This document shows, in pieces, positions 45,907-55,875 of a DNA stretch of 57,771 bases. The DNA lies in NCBI RefSeq assembly GCF_014692495.1, contig NZ_JACOIJ010000022.1:1-57771 (forward strand), read 5' to 3'. The notes below the pieces were generated by a model. The model saw nothing but the letters and a program-made list of their open reading frames with translations, made no database searches and was not told the origin of the DNA. Positions within the stretch are counted from its first letter, which is position 1; each line of letters begins with the position of its first letter. The DNA is from Sphingobacterium litopenaei. Its GTDB lineage: Bacteria > Bacteroidota > Bacteroidia > Sphingobacteriales > Sphingobacteriaceae. Made by a program: the position numbers and the translations under genes.

Positions 45907-46716
45907 ATGGAAAACTCAAAAAGTAAAATGGAAATCCTTCCTCTACAGGAATTAGAAAAATTAGGTCTTTATAAAGATGGTGACTTAAAATTAAGACCTC
46001 AGGATATTGAGTCACTACTCTCAGGTCGAAGAACTAATATGGTCAGTCTAAAAGAAATTCAGATCGAAGGCATTGAAATAGATAAACTTGATGCAAAACT
46101 TTCTTTATATCGCGATGAAAAAGACAACATTACTCTCCAGATACACCCTATTTATAATAAGCCTCAAAAGCACCCTTTACTAACTAACGAGGAAACCGAG
46201 GCCCTTATCTCTGGAGAAGTGAACGTAATGAGTAAAATACATAAAACCAGAGATGATCAAATCATTTCAATAAACATCGAATACGACAAACAGACCAAAG
46301 ATTTTGTTTCCTATGACCCAAGCCGGCTACCCCAAATTATTGAAGTAAACGGCATACCCTTGTCCTCTCAACAACAAGAAGATTTTAGAAAAGGAAAGCT
46401 TATTGAATTAGAAGATGGCACAAGGCTCCAACATTCAGCTACCGATAGTCAGGGAATCCTCTCAGATCGAAAAAGATTAATTCTTTCAGTATTAATAGAT
46501 GGAGGACTGTCCTATCTTATTTTCAGAGAGCTAAAAAACTTAAGGGATAACCGGCATGATCAGTCTGAGGGATTAACAAAAAACTACAATGAAACGCTTG
46601 CTAAACTAATTTTGGAAAACAAAGAAAATGTAGATAAGCAAACCACTGTTAAGGATTATCACGCGCAAATGAATAATAGCACACCAAGTGATTCTTACAG
46701 ATATCCATCTAGATGA
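45907..46716 (+). CDS. DUF4099/DUF3945-type protein of mobile elements
   Basis: 269 residues. LPLQELEKLGLYKDGDLKLRPQDIESLLSGRRTNMVSLKEI (about 11-51) starts the DUF4099 domain and LPQIIEVNGIPLSSQQQEDFRKGKLIELEDG (about 138-168) resembles DUF3945. The end holds one hydrophobic stretch (RLILSVLIDGGLSYLIF). Such proteins occur beside antirestriction and topoisomerase genes in Bacteroidota mobile elements; their function is unknown. It is the last gene of the transfer unit. Confidence 0.82.
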   Translation: MENSKSKMEILPLQELEKLGLYKDGDLKLRPQDIESLLSGRRTNMVSLKEIQIEGIEIDKLDAKLSLYRDEKDNITLQIHPIYNKPQKHPLLTNEETEALISGEVNVMSKIHKTRDDQIISINIEYDKQTKDFVSYDPSRLPQIIEVNGIPLSSQQQEDFRKGKLIELEDGTRLQHSATDSQGILSDRKRLILSVLIDGGLSYLIFRELKNLRDNRHDQSEGLTKNYNETLAKLILENKENVDKQTTVKDYHAQMNNSTPSDSYRYPSR

Positions 46717-46741
46717 AATACTCTTAAGATAGTTGGGCAAA

Positions 46742-46778
46742 AAAAGGTGGAGTACAATATATATTTACTCCACTTTTT
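46742..46778. terminator. Bidirectional terminator between conjugation module and M28 peptidase
   Basis: Stem GTGGAGTA (46747-46754) / TACTCCAC (46766-46773), extended by A/T pairs: an A-run on the left and a T-run on the right. It is 26 bases after the DUF4099 gene and 18 bases after the convergent peptidase gene, so it serves both. Confidence 0.85.
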
Positions 46779-46795
46779 TATCATTCAAAAATCTA

Positions 46796-48394
46796 TTAAT
46801 ATCCTACACCTGTTCTACGCGGCTGTCTAATAGCTGGCCAAGGCTGAGGGGTGCCATTAGGACCCGCCGGCATCACTCGTCTTTCTCTACTTACAAGCTC
46901 AGGTTCCTCTGATGCTTTATAAGCCATAGTTGCAGCAATGATCACATTCCATTTCAAATCATCAAATACTAACTTGTCGTAAGTATCTAAATTAGTGTGC
47001 CATGTGCTGGTGAAATATCCCCAGGATAGTGAGCTGAGCATAAATGCTGGGACGCCAGCAGCGACAAAAGAAGCATGATCGGAGCCTCCGCCGCCTGGCG
47101 AACCAGGAAATTCTGTTTTTATGTCTTTGGTAATTTGCTGAGGAACCGCACTTAACCATCTACCTACATAATCATATGCGTGCACAAATCCAGATCCATT
47201 GATTGTCTCCACACGGCCTGTTCCATTATCTAAGTTAAATACGGCTTGCGTTTTTTCTACAATTTCAGGATTATCTAGAACAAATGATCGAGAACCATTT
47301 AAACCTTGCTCCTCACTTCCCCAGAGCCCTATTAAAATTGTACGTTTGGGATTTGGTAGAATCTGCTTTAATACGCGTGCTGCTTCCATCATTGCCAGCG
47401 TGCCTGTACCATTATCGGTAGCGCCAGATCCTCCTTCCCAAGAATCCAAATGCGCAGAAAGAATAACATATTCATCGGGTTTTTCTGTTCCCTTAATTTC
47501 AGCTATTGTATTGAACGAAGGTACAGGTCCTAATGATTTAGAAGATGTATTTACTGCAATTTTAGGTTTGATGCCTCCTTGAGCAAGACGATATAATATC
47601 CCATAATCTTCAAGGGAAATATCTAAAGTCGGAACTTTTTTTGAACGTGCCCCAAAGATCTTATTTGCTCCGAATTCTTTTGACCAATTACTAGTAAGTA
47701 TTCCTACGGCTCCAGCATTTTCTAATATCCCAGGAATAGAATTTACATTATAACCTGTTGCTCTAATCTTATTGGCCCAAACTATAGAAAGAGAATCTCG
47801 CTCTTTATTCATCTTTGTAATTGATTCTTTAGTACCATATTTCTCCCAATCATGATCAGGTCGACCCGTTGGTTGAGGCATAGAAATCATTACATATTTA
47901 CCTTTTACACTCGGTAACCAGCGCTGGAAATCTAAAGAGTCCTTTATCTCCGGTAGAGCAATAACCTCCCCTTCGATAGTCTTCCCTTTTGTACTTGGAC
48001 TCCATGCTAGCTGCGTTCCGGCTAAAGTTTTAATTCGTGGATACACCATGTCAATATGTGAAACCCCACGCTCCCAACCTTCCCATTCTCCAAACTGTTG
48101 ATTCTTGGCTGGAATTCCCCAACTTTCAAACTTTTTTACTGCCCAGTTATTCGCATTAGTCATACCCGCAGTACCTACTAAACGAGGGCCAACAACATCA
48201 AGCAGCTCAAATGCTAATCCTTCCAATTGGGAATTTTTATTTACTTCTTCCACAATTTTTGTAACAATTGGATCTAATGTTTGAGCAGGTCTTTGACCTC
48301 TTTGTGCTAAAGCATTTTCAAATGAGAAAATACCCAAAATTAATGCCCCTGAGTAAACCCAAGCTTTACCCCTGCGTATGGTTCTTTGTTTCAT
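46796..48394 (-). CDS. Secreted M28-family metallopeptidase with PA domain
   Basis: 532 residues with an N-terminal signal sequence (SGALILGIFSFENALAQ). A PA-like insert (about 130-260, PGILENAGAVGILTSNW) interrupts the fold. The zinc residues are visible: SAHLDSW (His, Asp), GATDNGTGT (bridging Asp), GSEEQGLNGS (catalytic and ligand Glu), FNLDNGTGRV (Asp) and STWHTNLDTYDK (His). It probably trims amino-terminal or dipeptide residues from peptides in the periplasm. Convergent with the conjugation genes, it belongs to the chromosomal side. Confidence 0.93.
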   Translation of the reverse strand: MKQRTIRRGKAWVYSGALILGIFSFENALAQRGQRPAQTLDPIVTKIVEEVNKNSQLEGLAFELLDVVGPRLVGTAGMTNANNWAVKKFESWGIPAKNQQFGEWEGWERGVSHIDMVYPRIKTLAGTQLAWSPSTKGKTIEGEVIALPEIKDSLDFQRWLPSVKGKYVMISMPQPTGRPDHDWEKYGTKESITKMNKERDSLSIVWANKIRATGYNVNSIPGILENAGAVGILTSNWSKEFGANKIFGARSKKVPTLDISLEDYGILYRLAQGGIKPKIAVNTSSKSLGPVPSFNTIAEIKGTEKPDEYVILSAHLDSWEGGSGATDNGTGTLAMMEAARVLKQILPNPKRTILIGLWGSEEQGLNGSRSFVLDNPEIVEKTQAVFNLDNGTGRVETINGSGFVHAYDYVGRWLSAVPQQITKDIKTEFPGSPGGGGSDHASFVAAGVPAFMLSSLSWGYFTSTWHTNLDTYDKLVFDDLKWNVIIAATMAYKASEEPELVSRERRVMPAGPNGTPQPWPAIRQPRRTGVGY

Positions 48395-48918
48395 AGTTTT
48401 TGTTAGATTGTAGTTAGTTCAACTTTGTTTACCTCGAATTTAGGGATTTATATCAATAACTCACGTAAAAACCTAGATACTCATTTTTTTTTGAATATCA
48501 TCTATTATTACAATTTCGATTATAATTCAAAAACAAACAAAAATTAAGAGCTAAATGCGTAAAAGGTCTAAATTGATATTAACAATGCAACTCTTATTAA
48601 CTAAATAGGCTCCTACTATTCTAGAAGAACATCTCCAAAAAGATCTTCATTGCGAATATTATTTAAAGCATCATCTATTACTAAAAAATGAATTTCATAT
48701 AGAGGAACTGATAATTCAGCTAAAGCTGAACTATCCAAATCCAAAAACTTTTGTAAATCAATTTTATCCGGAACCAAGTTGGGTTCTCACTGCTAAGAGG
48801 ACTGGTAGAGCGTAAAACATTATACCCCCTCCTTTTTAATTTCATCAGTATAGGATCCCTAAGTTTTACAAAATTCGGTGCCATATCACTATAACTCCTA
48901 CAGTGGCAAATTTTTTAG
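48395..48918. other. Intergenic with possible gene remnant
   Basis: It holds the promoter region of the M28 gene (no clear consensus seen). A 56-codon minus-strand frame without a start codon (48616-48786) has a protein-like sequence (SSALAELSVPLYEIHFLVID, then RNEDLFGDVLLE). The frame may be the tail of a gene lost when mobile DNA arrived; I do not recognise it. Confidence 0.35.
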
Positions 48919-49311
48919 ACTTTAATAGTTATTTTAAAACACTACTTAAAGTGTCATTTAATCTTCGTTTGCAAGTATCGTAAAAAGTTACTTGTCGGTC
49001 AGTTAAAAGATGATATGCGTTCTTTTCTCTTAAACATTACTTCTAATTCAGATTTTGAAATTGAAGTGTTTGAATCTGATTTAGAACACATCCATTTTCT
49101 TATTCGTTATATCCCTCGTGTTTCAATTACTTCTATTGTTCGCAAGTTAAAACAAGAATCTACTTATTACATTTGGCGTTCACCACACAGGTCATTCTTA
49201 TTTAAACATTTTTGGAAAGAACATACTTTCTGCTCTGATGGTTATTTTGTTTGTTCAATAGGTGAAGCATCTCCTGATACTATTCGTGAGTATATTCTCA
49301 ATCAGGGTTAG
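48919..49311 (+). CDS. tnpA: IS200/IS605-family transposase TnpA, start codon missing or non-standard
   Basis: The first in-frame ATG (49015) would give only 98 residues and omit the first strand of the fold. However, the frame is open from 48919 and encodes HLIFVCKYRKKLLVGQLKDD just before it, the normal TnpA start (HL.FV.KYR). No ATG, GTG or TTG precedes that block, so the 5' end is decayed or an unusual start is used. The HUH motif is EHIHFLI, and the tyrosine helix is IREYILNQG, both intact. The enzyme would excise and insert single-stranded DNA using hairpin ends; a right-end hairpin follows at 49322. Confidence 0.8.
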   Translation, partial: TLIVILKHYLKCHLIFVCKYRKKLLVGQLKDDMRSFLLNITSNSDFEIEVFESDLEHIHFLIRYIPRVSITSIVRKLKQESTYYIWRSPHRSFLFKHFWKEHTFCSDGYFVCSIGEASPDTIREYILNQG

Positions 49312-49321
49312 TCGCATACAT

Positions 49322-49344
49322 CCCACAGGCTAAACACCTGTGGG
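49322..49344 (+). repeat. Right-end hairpin of the second IS200-like copy
   Basis: CCCACAGG / CCTGTGGG stem with loop CTAAACA, 10 bases after the tnpA stop. It is identical to 83-105 except for one loop base. Shared sequence with the first copy ends at about 49366, which sets the probable right boundary, about 100 bases before the second susC. Confidence 0.8.
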
Positions 49345-49466
49345 TTTTACGCTCCGTTTTATAAAATTTTGATTCGATAGTTTCACGTTTTAATTCTTGT
49401 TTTTTTTAAATTCTATCTGTAGATTTATTATAAAATTAATCGATTTAGCCAATTAAATTCTATTTT

Positions 49467-52400
49467 ATGAAAAAAGTTCAACAAAAACTGTTGAGTCTTT
49501 TATTCTTACTAGCTATTCCTATTTTCGCATTTTCCCAAAAGCAAATTACAGGTGTTGTTAAAAACGGCTCAAATGGGGATGCAATCGGAGGTGTTAGTGT
49601 TCTGAAGAATAAAATAACTTCAACTCAGACCAATGCAAATGGTGAATTTCAATTAACTGCTAACGTGGGTGATAGCCTTACCTTTACGTATGTGGGAATG
49701 AAAACACTGAGTATTGCCGTCGATCAAAAAAACATTCTTGAAATTTTGCTGTACGAGGACGGCAGTACCATTGATGAGGTAACAGTGGTCGCATTCGGTA
49801 CACAAAAAAAATCTAGTGTCGTGGGCGCTATTACGACGGTCAAAGCTTCAGATTTAAAAATCCCAGCATCCAACTTAACGGGATCATTTGCAGGTAGAAT
49901 TCCTGGTGTCATTTCCTACCAAACATCTGGGGAACCCGGAGCGGACAATGCGCAGTTTTTTATTCGTGGTGTGACAACATTTGGTTATCAAACCTCTCCA
50001 TTAATCTTAATTGATGGATTTGAAGCTACCACAGACAACCTCGCCAGATTGCAACCAGATGATATAGAAAGCTTCTCGATATTAAAAGATGCTTCAGCAA
50101 CTGTATTGTATGGTGCTCGCGGTGCGAACGGTATTATCATGGTGACTACGAAATCTGGACGAGAAGGCCCCGTATCCATGAACGCGCGTGTGGATGTAAA
50201 TACTGCCATGCCGACCAAAATGATTGATATGATAGACGGGGTTACCTATATGCGATTGTACAATCAAGCACAATTGACCCGCCAACCTATTTTAGGATCA
50301 TACTATTCCGAACAAAAAATCCAATCTACCCAAAATGGGGAAGATGCTATGATCTACCCAAATATTAATTGGTACAATACATTATTCAATAAGTCTACTA
50401 CCAATACTAAGGCAAATGTGAATTTGTCCGGAGGCGGCCAAGTTGCAACATATTATGTATCAACAGGATTTGATAAAGAAACAGGGCTTTTGAAAGTTGA
50501 TAATCGAAACAACTTCAATAACAATATTGATATCAATCGATTATTTATACGGTCTAATGTTATTTTTAAATTAACGAAAACAACCACCTTAGACACCCGT
50601 ATTCAAGGTAGATTTGAGCGTTATACTGGTCCATATGAATCTGCCTCCAATATTTTCCGTATGACAATGAATAGTAACCCAGTAGATTTTCCTGCTGTAT
50701 ACAAGCCTGATGCTGCGAATGAATTTACAGAGCATGTTCTATTCGGAAATTCATTTGTTACCGGTTCACTAAAATCAAATCCATATGCGGAGATGGTAAG
50801 GGGATTTGAAGACCGCAATGAAAGTAGCATCATCGCACAAGCAACATTATCCCAAGACTTAGGTTTCCTTACAGAAGGGCTAAAGATTCAGGGAAAAGCC
50901 TCGGTAAGTACTTGGGGAAAATACTCTAGTCGCCGAACATACAATCCTTTCTATTATGATTTAGAAAGCTACAATCAAATCACCGGTGAGTTCAAACTGT
51001 ACCCACTCAACCCTACTTCGGGGCAATCATACCTTGGAAACGTAATTCCAGGACGTGATGCCAATGGACATTATTATTTCGAAGCCAGATTAAATTGGAA
51101 TCGCTCATTTGGTTTGCACAATATTGGTGCTATGACTGTTGGTATGATGGAAGAAAAACTATTGACCGCGGGCAATAGTACTTCGATTTACGAAACATTA
51201 CCCGAAAAAAACATGGGTAATTCAGGTCGTCTAACCTACGATTATGATAATAAATATTTCGCTGAGGCGAGTTATGGCTACAATGGATCAGAGAAATTTA
51301 CTGGCGAAAAGCGTTATGGATTTTTTCCTTCATTTGGGGTAAGTTGGTTGATGTCCAACGAAAGTTTTTTTGAACCATTAAAACCTATCGTTAGCTCCTT
51401 GAAACTGCGTGGTACTTGGGGTTTAGTAGGTAACGATGCTATATCCAGTAGATCCGGTCGTTTCTTTTACCTTTCTGATATCGCTATGGGTGGTGGGGAA
51501 TATCGCTGGGGAACCTCATTCATGAACGCTTATGATGGGTATTCTGTAAACAGATATGCTAACCCTGACATTACTTGGGAGCAATCCGAAAAATGGAATC
51601 TAGGAGCAGAAATTAATTTCATGAATGAATCCCTAAAATTTACAGCTGATTTCTTCAGAGATGTGCGTAGCAAGATTTACATGAATCGTGAAAACTTCCC
51701 AGCCTCAGCAGGTCTTGAAGCTAGTGTAAGTGGAAATGTTGGACAGGTAAGCTCGCAAGGTTTCGATGGTTCATTGGACTATATGAAAAACATAAATCAA
51801 GACTTTTGGTTATCAGGACGCGCAAATTTTACATATGCTGTTAACAAATTAGACGAATTGGATGAAAGAGATTACCCCGATTCATATTTAAAAAGAAGAG
51901 GACAAAACATCAACCAACAATGGGGCTTACTCGCTGAGCGCTTGTTTGTAGATGAGGAAGAAATACAAAACTCTCCAAAACAAGATTTCGGCGAATATAT
52001 GGCTGGAGATATCAAATACAAAGACATAAACGGTGATGGAATCGTCAACAGTAATGACCGTATCGCTATGGGCTTCCCTACAGTACCAGAAATACAATAT
52101 GGTTTTGGTATGTCGATGGGATACAAGTCCGTGGACTTATCCTTTTTCTTACAGGGTAATGCCAATGTATCTTTCTTTATCAATTCCTCGGCAGAATCTA
52201 ATCTTTCCTCAGGAGCTTATGGTATTGCTCCATTTGCTAACAGAAGAAATGCCTTGGCCATCATTGCGGAAGATTATTGGAGTGAAACAAATCCAAATAT
52301 TCACGCCTTTTGGCCTCGGTTATCTACCGAACCTGTCAACAATAATCTACAACAATCATCATGGTGGATGCGTGATGGATCTTTCTTGCGCTTAAAATCT

Positions 52401-52589
52401 GTAGAGATTGGATACAGCCCTAAAAGTTTAAAACGTTTTGGAATAAATAAAGGCAGCCGAATCTATTTCAGTGGTGAAAATTTATTTGTGACTAGTCCAT
52501 TCAAACTTTGGGACCCAGAGATGGGAAGAAATGGATTGGGATATCCTCCAAACAAGAGATTTAACATTGGGATTCAGTTAGTGTATTAA
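49467..52589 (+). CDS. SusC/RagA-type TonB-dependent transporter, second locus
   Basis: 1040 residues: signal peptide (LLFLLAIPIFAFSQ), carboxypeptidase-D-like domain (about 26-100), TonB-box region STIDEVTVVAFGTQKK, plug with FFIRGVTTFGYQTSPLILIDGF and SFSILKDASATVLYGARGANGIIMVTTK, and a barrel ending NKRFNIGIQLVY. SusD follows 17 bases later. It differs clearly from the transporter at 8531, so they are not a recent duplication. The promoter must lie in the 100 bases after the IS200-like end, so that insertion may have altered its expression. Confidence 0.96.
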   Translation: MKKVQQKLLSLLFLLAIPIFAFSQKQITGVVKNGSNGDAIGGVSVLKNKITSTQTNANGEFQLTANVGDSLTFTYVGMKTLSIAVDQKNILEILLYEDGSTIDEVTVVAFGTQKKSSVVGAITTVKASDLKIPASNLTGSFAGRIPGVISYQTSGEPGADNAQFFIRGVTTFGYQTSPLILIDGFEATTDNLARLQPDDIESFSILKDASATVLYGARGANGIIMVTTKSGREGPVSMNARVDVNTAMPTKMIDMIDGVTYMRLYNQAQLTRQPILGSYYSEQKIQSTQNGEDAMIYPNINWYNTLFNKSTTNTKANVNLSGGGQVATYYVSTGFDKETGLLKVDNRNNFNNNIDINRLFIRSNVIFKLTKTTTLDTRIQGRFERYTGPYESASNIFRMTMNSNPVDFPAVYKPDAANEFTEHVLFGNSFVTGSLKSNPYAEMVRGFEDRNESSIIAQATLSQDLGFLTEGLKIQGKASVSTWGKYSSRRTYNPFYYDLESYNQITGEFKLYPLNPTSGQSYLGNVIPGRDANGHYYFEARLNWNRSFGLHNIGAMTVGMMEEKLLTAGNSTSIYETLPEKNMGNSGRLTYDYDNKYFAEASYGYNGSEKFTGEKRYGFFPSFGVSWLMSNESFFEPLKPIVSSLKLRGTWGLVGNDAISSRSGRFFYLSDIAMGGGEYRWGTSFMNAYDGYSVNRYANPDITWEQSEKWNLGAEINFMNESLKFTADFFRDVRSKIYMNRENFPASAGLEASVSGNVGQVSSQGFDGSLDYMKNINQDFWLSGRANFTYAVNKLDELDERDYPDSYLKRRGQNINQQWGLLAERLFVDEEEIQNSPKQDFGEYMAGDIKYKDINGDGIVNSNDRIAMGFPTVPEIQYGFGMSMGYKSVDLSFFLQGNANVSFFINSSAESNLSSGAYGIAPFANRRNALAIIAEDYWSETNPNIHAFWPRLSTEPVNNNLQQSSWWMRDGSFLRLKSVEIGYSPKSLKRFGINKGSRIYFSGENLFVTSPFKLWDPEMGRNGLGYPPNKRFNIGIQLVY

Positions 52590-52606
52590 TTTAAAGAACT
52601 AATAAA

Positions 52607-54562
52607 ATGAAATCATTAAAATATTTAGTAGTAGCAACTGCCATAAGTCTGGGTTCTTGTACGAAGTATCTAGATGTAGTTCCGGATAACACCTTAAAGT
52701 TAGAAGATATATTCACACTTAAAGAAGACGCATACAACGCACTAGCTAAAGTATACAGTTATTTGCCTAACGACGAGAGAACCCACGTAACCACATGGAC
52801 ATTAGGCGATGAATACGTAGGTAGATTGGATTTGAACAATACAACCAGCAATCTTAGAGCTATACGTATTATGCGTGGTTTACAGTCTCAGACAAACCCG
52901 CAATTGGGCTTCTGGTCTGGATCTGAAGGTGGAAAACCATTATATATAGCTATTCGCCAAGCGGATGTATTTTTAGCAAACATTGACAAAGTAAAAGACA
53001 TGTCGGAAATGGAGATTGCCGATTGGAAAGCACAAGTGATGTTCTTAAAAGCATATTTCGCATTTTTACTTGTGCAGCAATATGGCCCCATTGTTATTCC
53101 CGAAACTACAGCCTCGCCTGAATCTACCAAAGAAGAGTTATTCTTACCTAGAAAAAAAGTTGAAGAATGCTTTACTTATATCTTGGATTTAATGAATCAA
53201 GCGATTCCAAAACTGAATGAGAGAGCGACTTCGAACAACCTGGGTCAAATTGATCAGGTAGCAGCAAAAGCAATTAAAGCGCGGGTCCTATTTTTTAGAG
53301 CAAGTCCATTTTTCAACGGGAACCAAGAGTATTTCGGTGACTTTATGGATAGAGATGGTCAACCATTTTTCCCAATGCAAGCGAATAACGAAAAATGGCA
53401 AGAAGCATTAGTAGCAATAAATGATGCAATTGCTACAGCGGAAGCAAATGGATTAGGATTATATAAATTCGAAAAAGAGCCTTTCATATACGATAGACCA
53501 GCCTTTCAAGAGAACACAGAAAGAATGAAAAAGTTGTATGATTTGCGTATGCTAATTGTAGATCCTTGGAACAAAGAATTAGTATGGGGAAATTCTAATC
53601 TTGACTACTATAACCAAGGTGAGCTAGCACACTCGACAAACATCAGATTACCAGAAGGCTATGGCGACGGGGTAGTAAATACAGCGGCGTACTCTTGGCA
53701 ATGGATGGCAGCTACCTATGCAATGGCCGAACGCTATTATACTGAAAATGGTTTACCAATTGAAGAGGATCTTACTTATGATTATAATAATAGACATGAG
53801 ATCATCAGAACCCCTGGCGCTGCAGATCCAGCATACACGCATTGGAATGGCTATATGCAACCAGGAGCGGAGACCATTAAGCTTTACATGAATAGAGAAC
53901 CTAGATTCTATGCAAATTTGGGTATTACCGCCGGCTATTGGAGAGCACATGCGGTACGCATTAACACCATGATGTACGGTAACTCACATGGAGGGTATAA
54001 TTCCTCTCAACATACTACCGACTTTTTAGCAACAGGTATTGGCACTCAAAAAATGATACATCCTGAATCGCAATCCAACGCTTGGCAACGTACTATAAAA
54101 TTTCCATACCCAATAGTACGTATGGCAGATTTATATTTGATGAAAGCAGAAGCGATGAACGAACATCTTGGACCTTCACAATCTGTTTACGATGAAATCA
54201 ACAAAGTAAGAGACCGTGCTGGTGTACCTAAAATAGAAGTTGTTTGGGCTGATCCTACACTAGCAAAAACAGTAAATAAACACAAAACCAAAGAAGGGCT
54301 AAGGGATATAATACTTCAAGAACGCGCGATTGAATTTGCGTTTGAAGGTATTCATTTTTGGGATATGTGGCGTCACAAAAGAGCGACTTCTGCCTTCTCA
54401 TCACCGGTATGGGGATGGACCCACACAGGGACAACAGGTAACACTTTCTTTGTATTAGAGGTAAAACAACAGCGAAGATTTACTATCACAGACTGTTTAT
54501 GGCCTATTAGTCTTAATGAGATGAATACCAATGGACAATTGATTCAGAACCCAGGATGGTAA
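52607..54562 (+). CDS. SusD/RagB family lipoprotein, second locus
   Basis: 651 residues with lipobox SLGSCTKYLDVVPDN (Cys about 19). The SusD core is visible: IRQADVFLANIDKVKDM, WKAQVMFLKAYFAFLLVQQYGPIVIPE, VRMADLYLMKAEAMNEHLG, LRDIILQERAIEFAFEGIHFWDMWRHKRA and LWPISLNEMNTNGQLIQNPGW. It partners the SusC just upstream. It is longer than average because of loops between the TPR helices and the C-terminal domain. Confidence 0.95.
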   Translation: MKSLKYLVVATAISLGSCTKYLDVVPDNTLKLEDIFTLKEDAYNALAKVYSYLPNDERTHVTTWTLGDEYVGRLDLNNTTSNLRAIRIMRGLQSQTNPQLGFWSGSEGGKPLYIAIRQADVFLANIDKVKDMSEMEIADWKAQVMFLKAYFAFLLVQQYGPIVIPETTASPESTKEELFLPRKKVEECFTYILDLMNQAIPKLNERATSNNLGQIDQVAAKAIKARVLFFRASPFFNGNQEYFGDFMDRDGQPFFPMQANNEKWQEALVAINDAIATAEANGLGLYKFEKEPFIYDRPAFQENTERMKKLYDLRMLIVDPWNKELVWGNSNLDYYNQGELAHSTNIRLPEGYGDGVVNTAAYSWQWMAATYAMAERYYTENGLPIEEDLTYDYNNRHEIIRTPGAADPAYTHWNGYMQPGAETIKLYMNREPRFYANLGITAGYWRAHAVRINTMMYGNSHGGYNSSQHTTDFLATGIGTQKMIHPESQSNAWQRTIKFPYPIVRMADLYLMKAEAMNEHLGPSQSVYDEINKVRDRAGVPKIEVVWADPTLAKTVNKHKTKEGLRDIILQERAIEFAFEGIHFWDMWRHKRATSAFSSPVWGWTHTGTTGNTFFVLEVKQQRRFTITDCLWPISLNEMNTNGQLIQNPGW

Positions 54563-54591
54563 TTATTTGAAGATTTTAAATTGCAATTATT

Positions 54592-55866
54592 ATGAAAACA
54601 ATATATTTAGGATTCATTTACTGTCTGGTAAGTTTATGCATTATATCCGCTTGTAAAGAGAAAGATAGATTCAAACCCAATAGTGATGACACCCAAGCTC
54701 CAGGAAAAATCACTTTAAAAAGTTATGAGGCATTATACGGTGGGGCTAGATTTTTCTATTCATTTCCAGACGATGAGGATTTGATGAGTGTGGAGGCTAT
54801 TTACACGAATAAAAATGGTAAAAAATTCACTTTCGCAGCTTCTTACTTTGTGGACTCTTTGGACGTATACGGTTTACCAGACACCGAAGAATATACTATT
54901 CAATTGTATGCTGTAGATAGAGCAGGTAATAAATCAGAACCATTAAATGTAAAAGTTAGACCTTTAGAACCTGCATTTAGTAGAGTAGCAAACTCGATGG
55001 TGGTAAAACCAGGATTTAGCTCTTTCTTTATAGATTGGTCAAATGAATTAAAGCAAAACATCAATGTATATGTTGATTTCTCCTTCAATCAAAATGGGGA
55101 AACTAGATCTATAACTTCTGTTTTTTCGTCAAATCTTGAAAAGGATAGACGCTTTATCAATGACCTTGTACTTTCTCCCTCGGAAAAAGTGGACGTAAAA
55201 ATCAGAGTAGAAGACATATATGGTAATATCACAGAACCTATATCCAAAGGACAAATATCACTGTATGAAGATATTAAAATCCCAAAACAATCATGGATTT
55301 TACCCAACCCAAACGATTCAGTTGGCGGAGTTCCTATGGTATTCGGTAATGGTCTAGAGGGTAGAAATAGATACGTAATTGATGATATCATTGATAGAGG
55401 TGATAATTTGAATTTTATGCATACCAGTGGACGCGGAAAGACGGGGCGTTCAGCTGATGGGAATATGCCTTGGAATTTTATAATCGACTTAGGTGGATAT
55501 TACGAACTTAGCCGCATAGTCACTGTACAGCGTCACTCCGGTGGCTTAGCTAATATATCACGAGGCCAATACTATAGAAATGAAAATGTTGGTGTGTATA
55601 ATATGTACATCTGGGATGATGCTACTAATTCTTGGGAATTTGTTTCTCAAAGCAAAATAGAAGTTCCTTTAGGATTGAGTGAATTAGAGTTTGTGAAAAA
55701 AGGTGAAGCGGGTGATATGGCATATATGTATCCTGATGAACCGGCCTACACAAAGAAAACACGCTGGTTTAGATATGAAGCTGTCAAAAGTTTTAATGGA
55801 AACTATACCCTGGAAGATGCCAATTGTCTTTCGGAGATTACTCTTTATGGTAGAAAAAGTAACTAA
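54592..55866 (+). CDS. DUF4959/DUF5126/DUF5000-type surface lipoprotein
   Basis: 424 residues with lipobox CIISACKEKDRF (Cys about 21). Two fibronectin-like domains follow (about 38-125, GKITLKSYEALYGGARFFYSFPDDEDL; and about 135-235). A C-terminal discoidin/F5-8C-like domain covers about 250-420 (IDLGGYYELSRIVTVQRH, YNMYIWDDATNSWEFV, LSEITLYGRK). This three-part layout is common directly after SusCD genes and suggests a surface glycan-binding role. The ligand is unknown. Confidence 0.85.
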   Translation: MKTIYLGFIYCLVSLCIISACKEKDRFKPNSDDTQAPGKITLKSYEALYGGARFFYSFPDDEDLMSVEAIYTNKNGKKFTFAASYFVDSLDVYGLPDTEEYTIQLYAVDRAGNKSEPLNVKVRPLEPAFSRVANSMVVKPGFSSFFIDWSNELKQNINVYVDFSFNQNGETRSITSVFSSNLEKDRRFINDLVLSPSEKVDVKIRVEDIYGNITEPISKGQISLYEDIKIPKQSWILPNPNDSVGGVPMVFGNGLEGRNRYVIDDIIDRGDNLNFMHTSGRGKTGRSADGNMPWNFIIDLGGYYELSRIVTVQRHSGGLANISRGQYYRNENVGVYNMYIWDDATNSWEFVSQSKIEVPLGLSELEFVKKGEAGDMAYMYPDEPAYTKKTRWFRYEAVKSFNGNYTLEDANCLSEITLYGRKSN

Positions 55867-55875
55867 TCTTGAAAT

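Noticed and set aside
8531..52589. The two SusCD loci as a recent duplication
   Set aside because: SusC and SusD proteins of the two loci differ throughout and the accessory genes are of different families.
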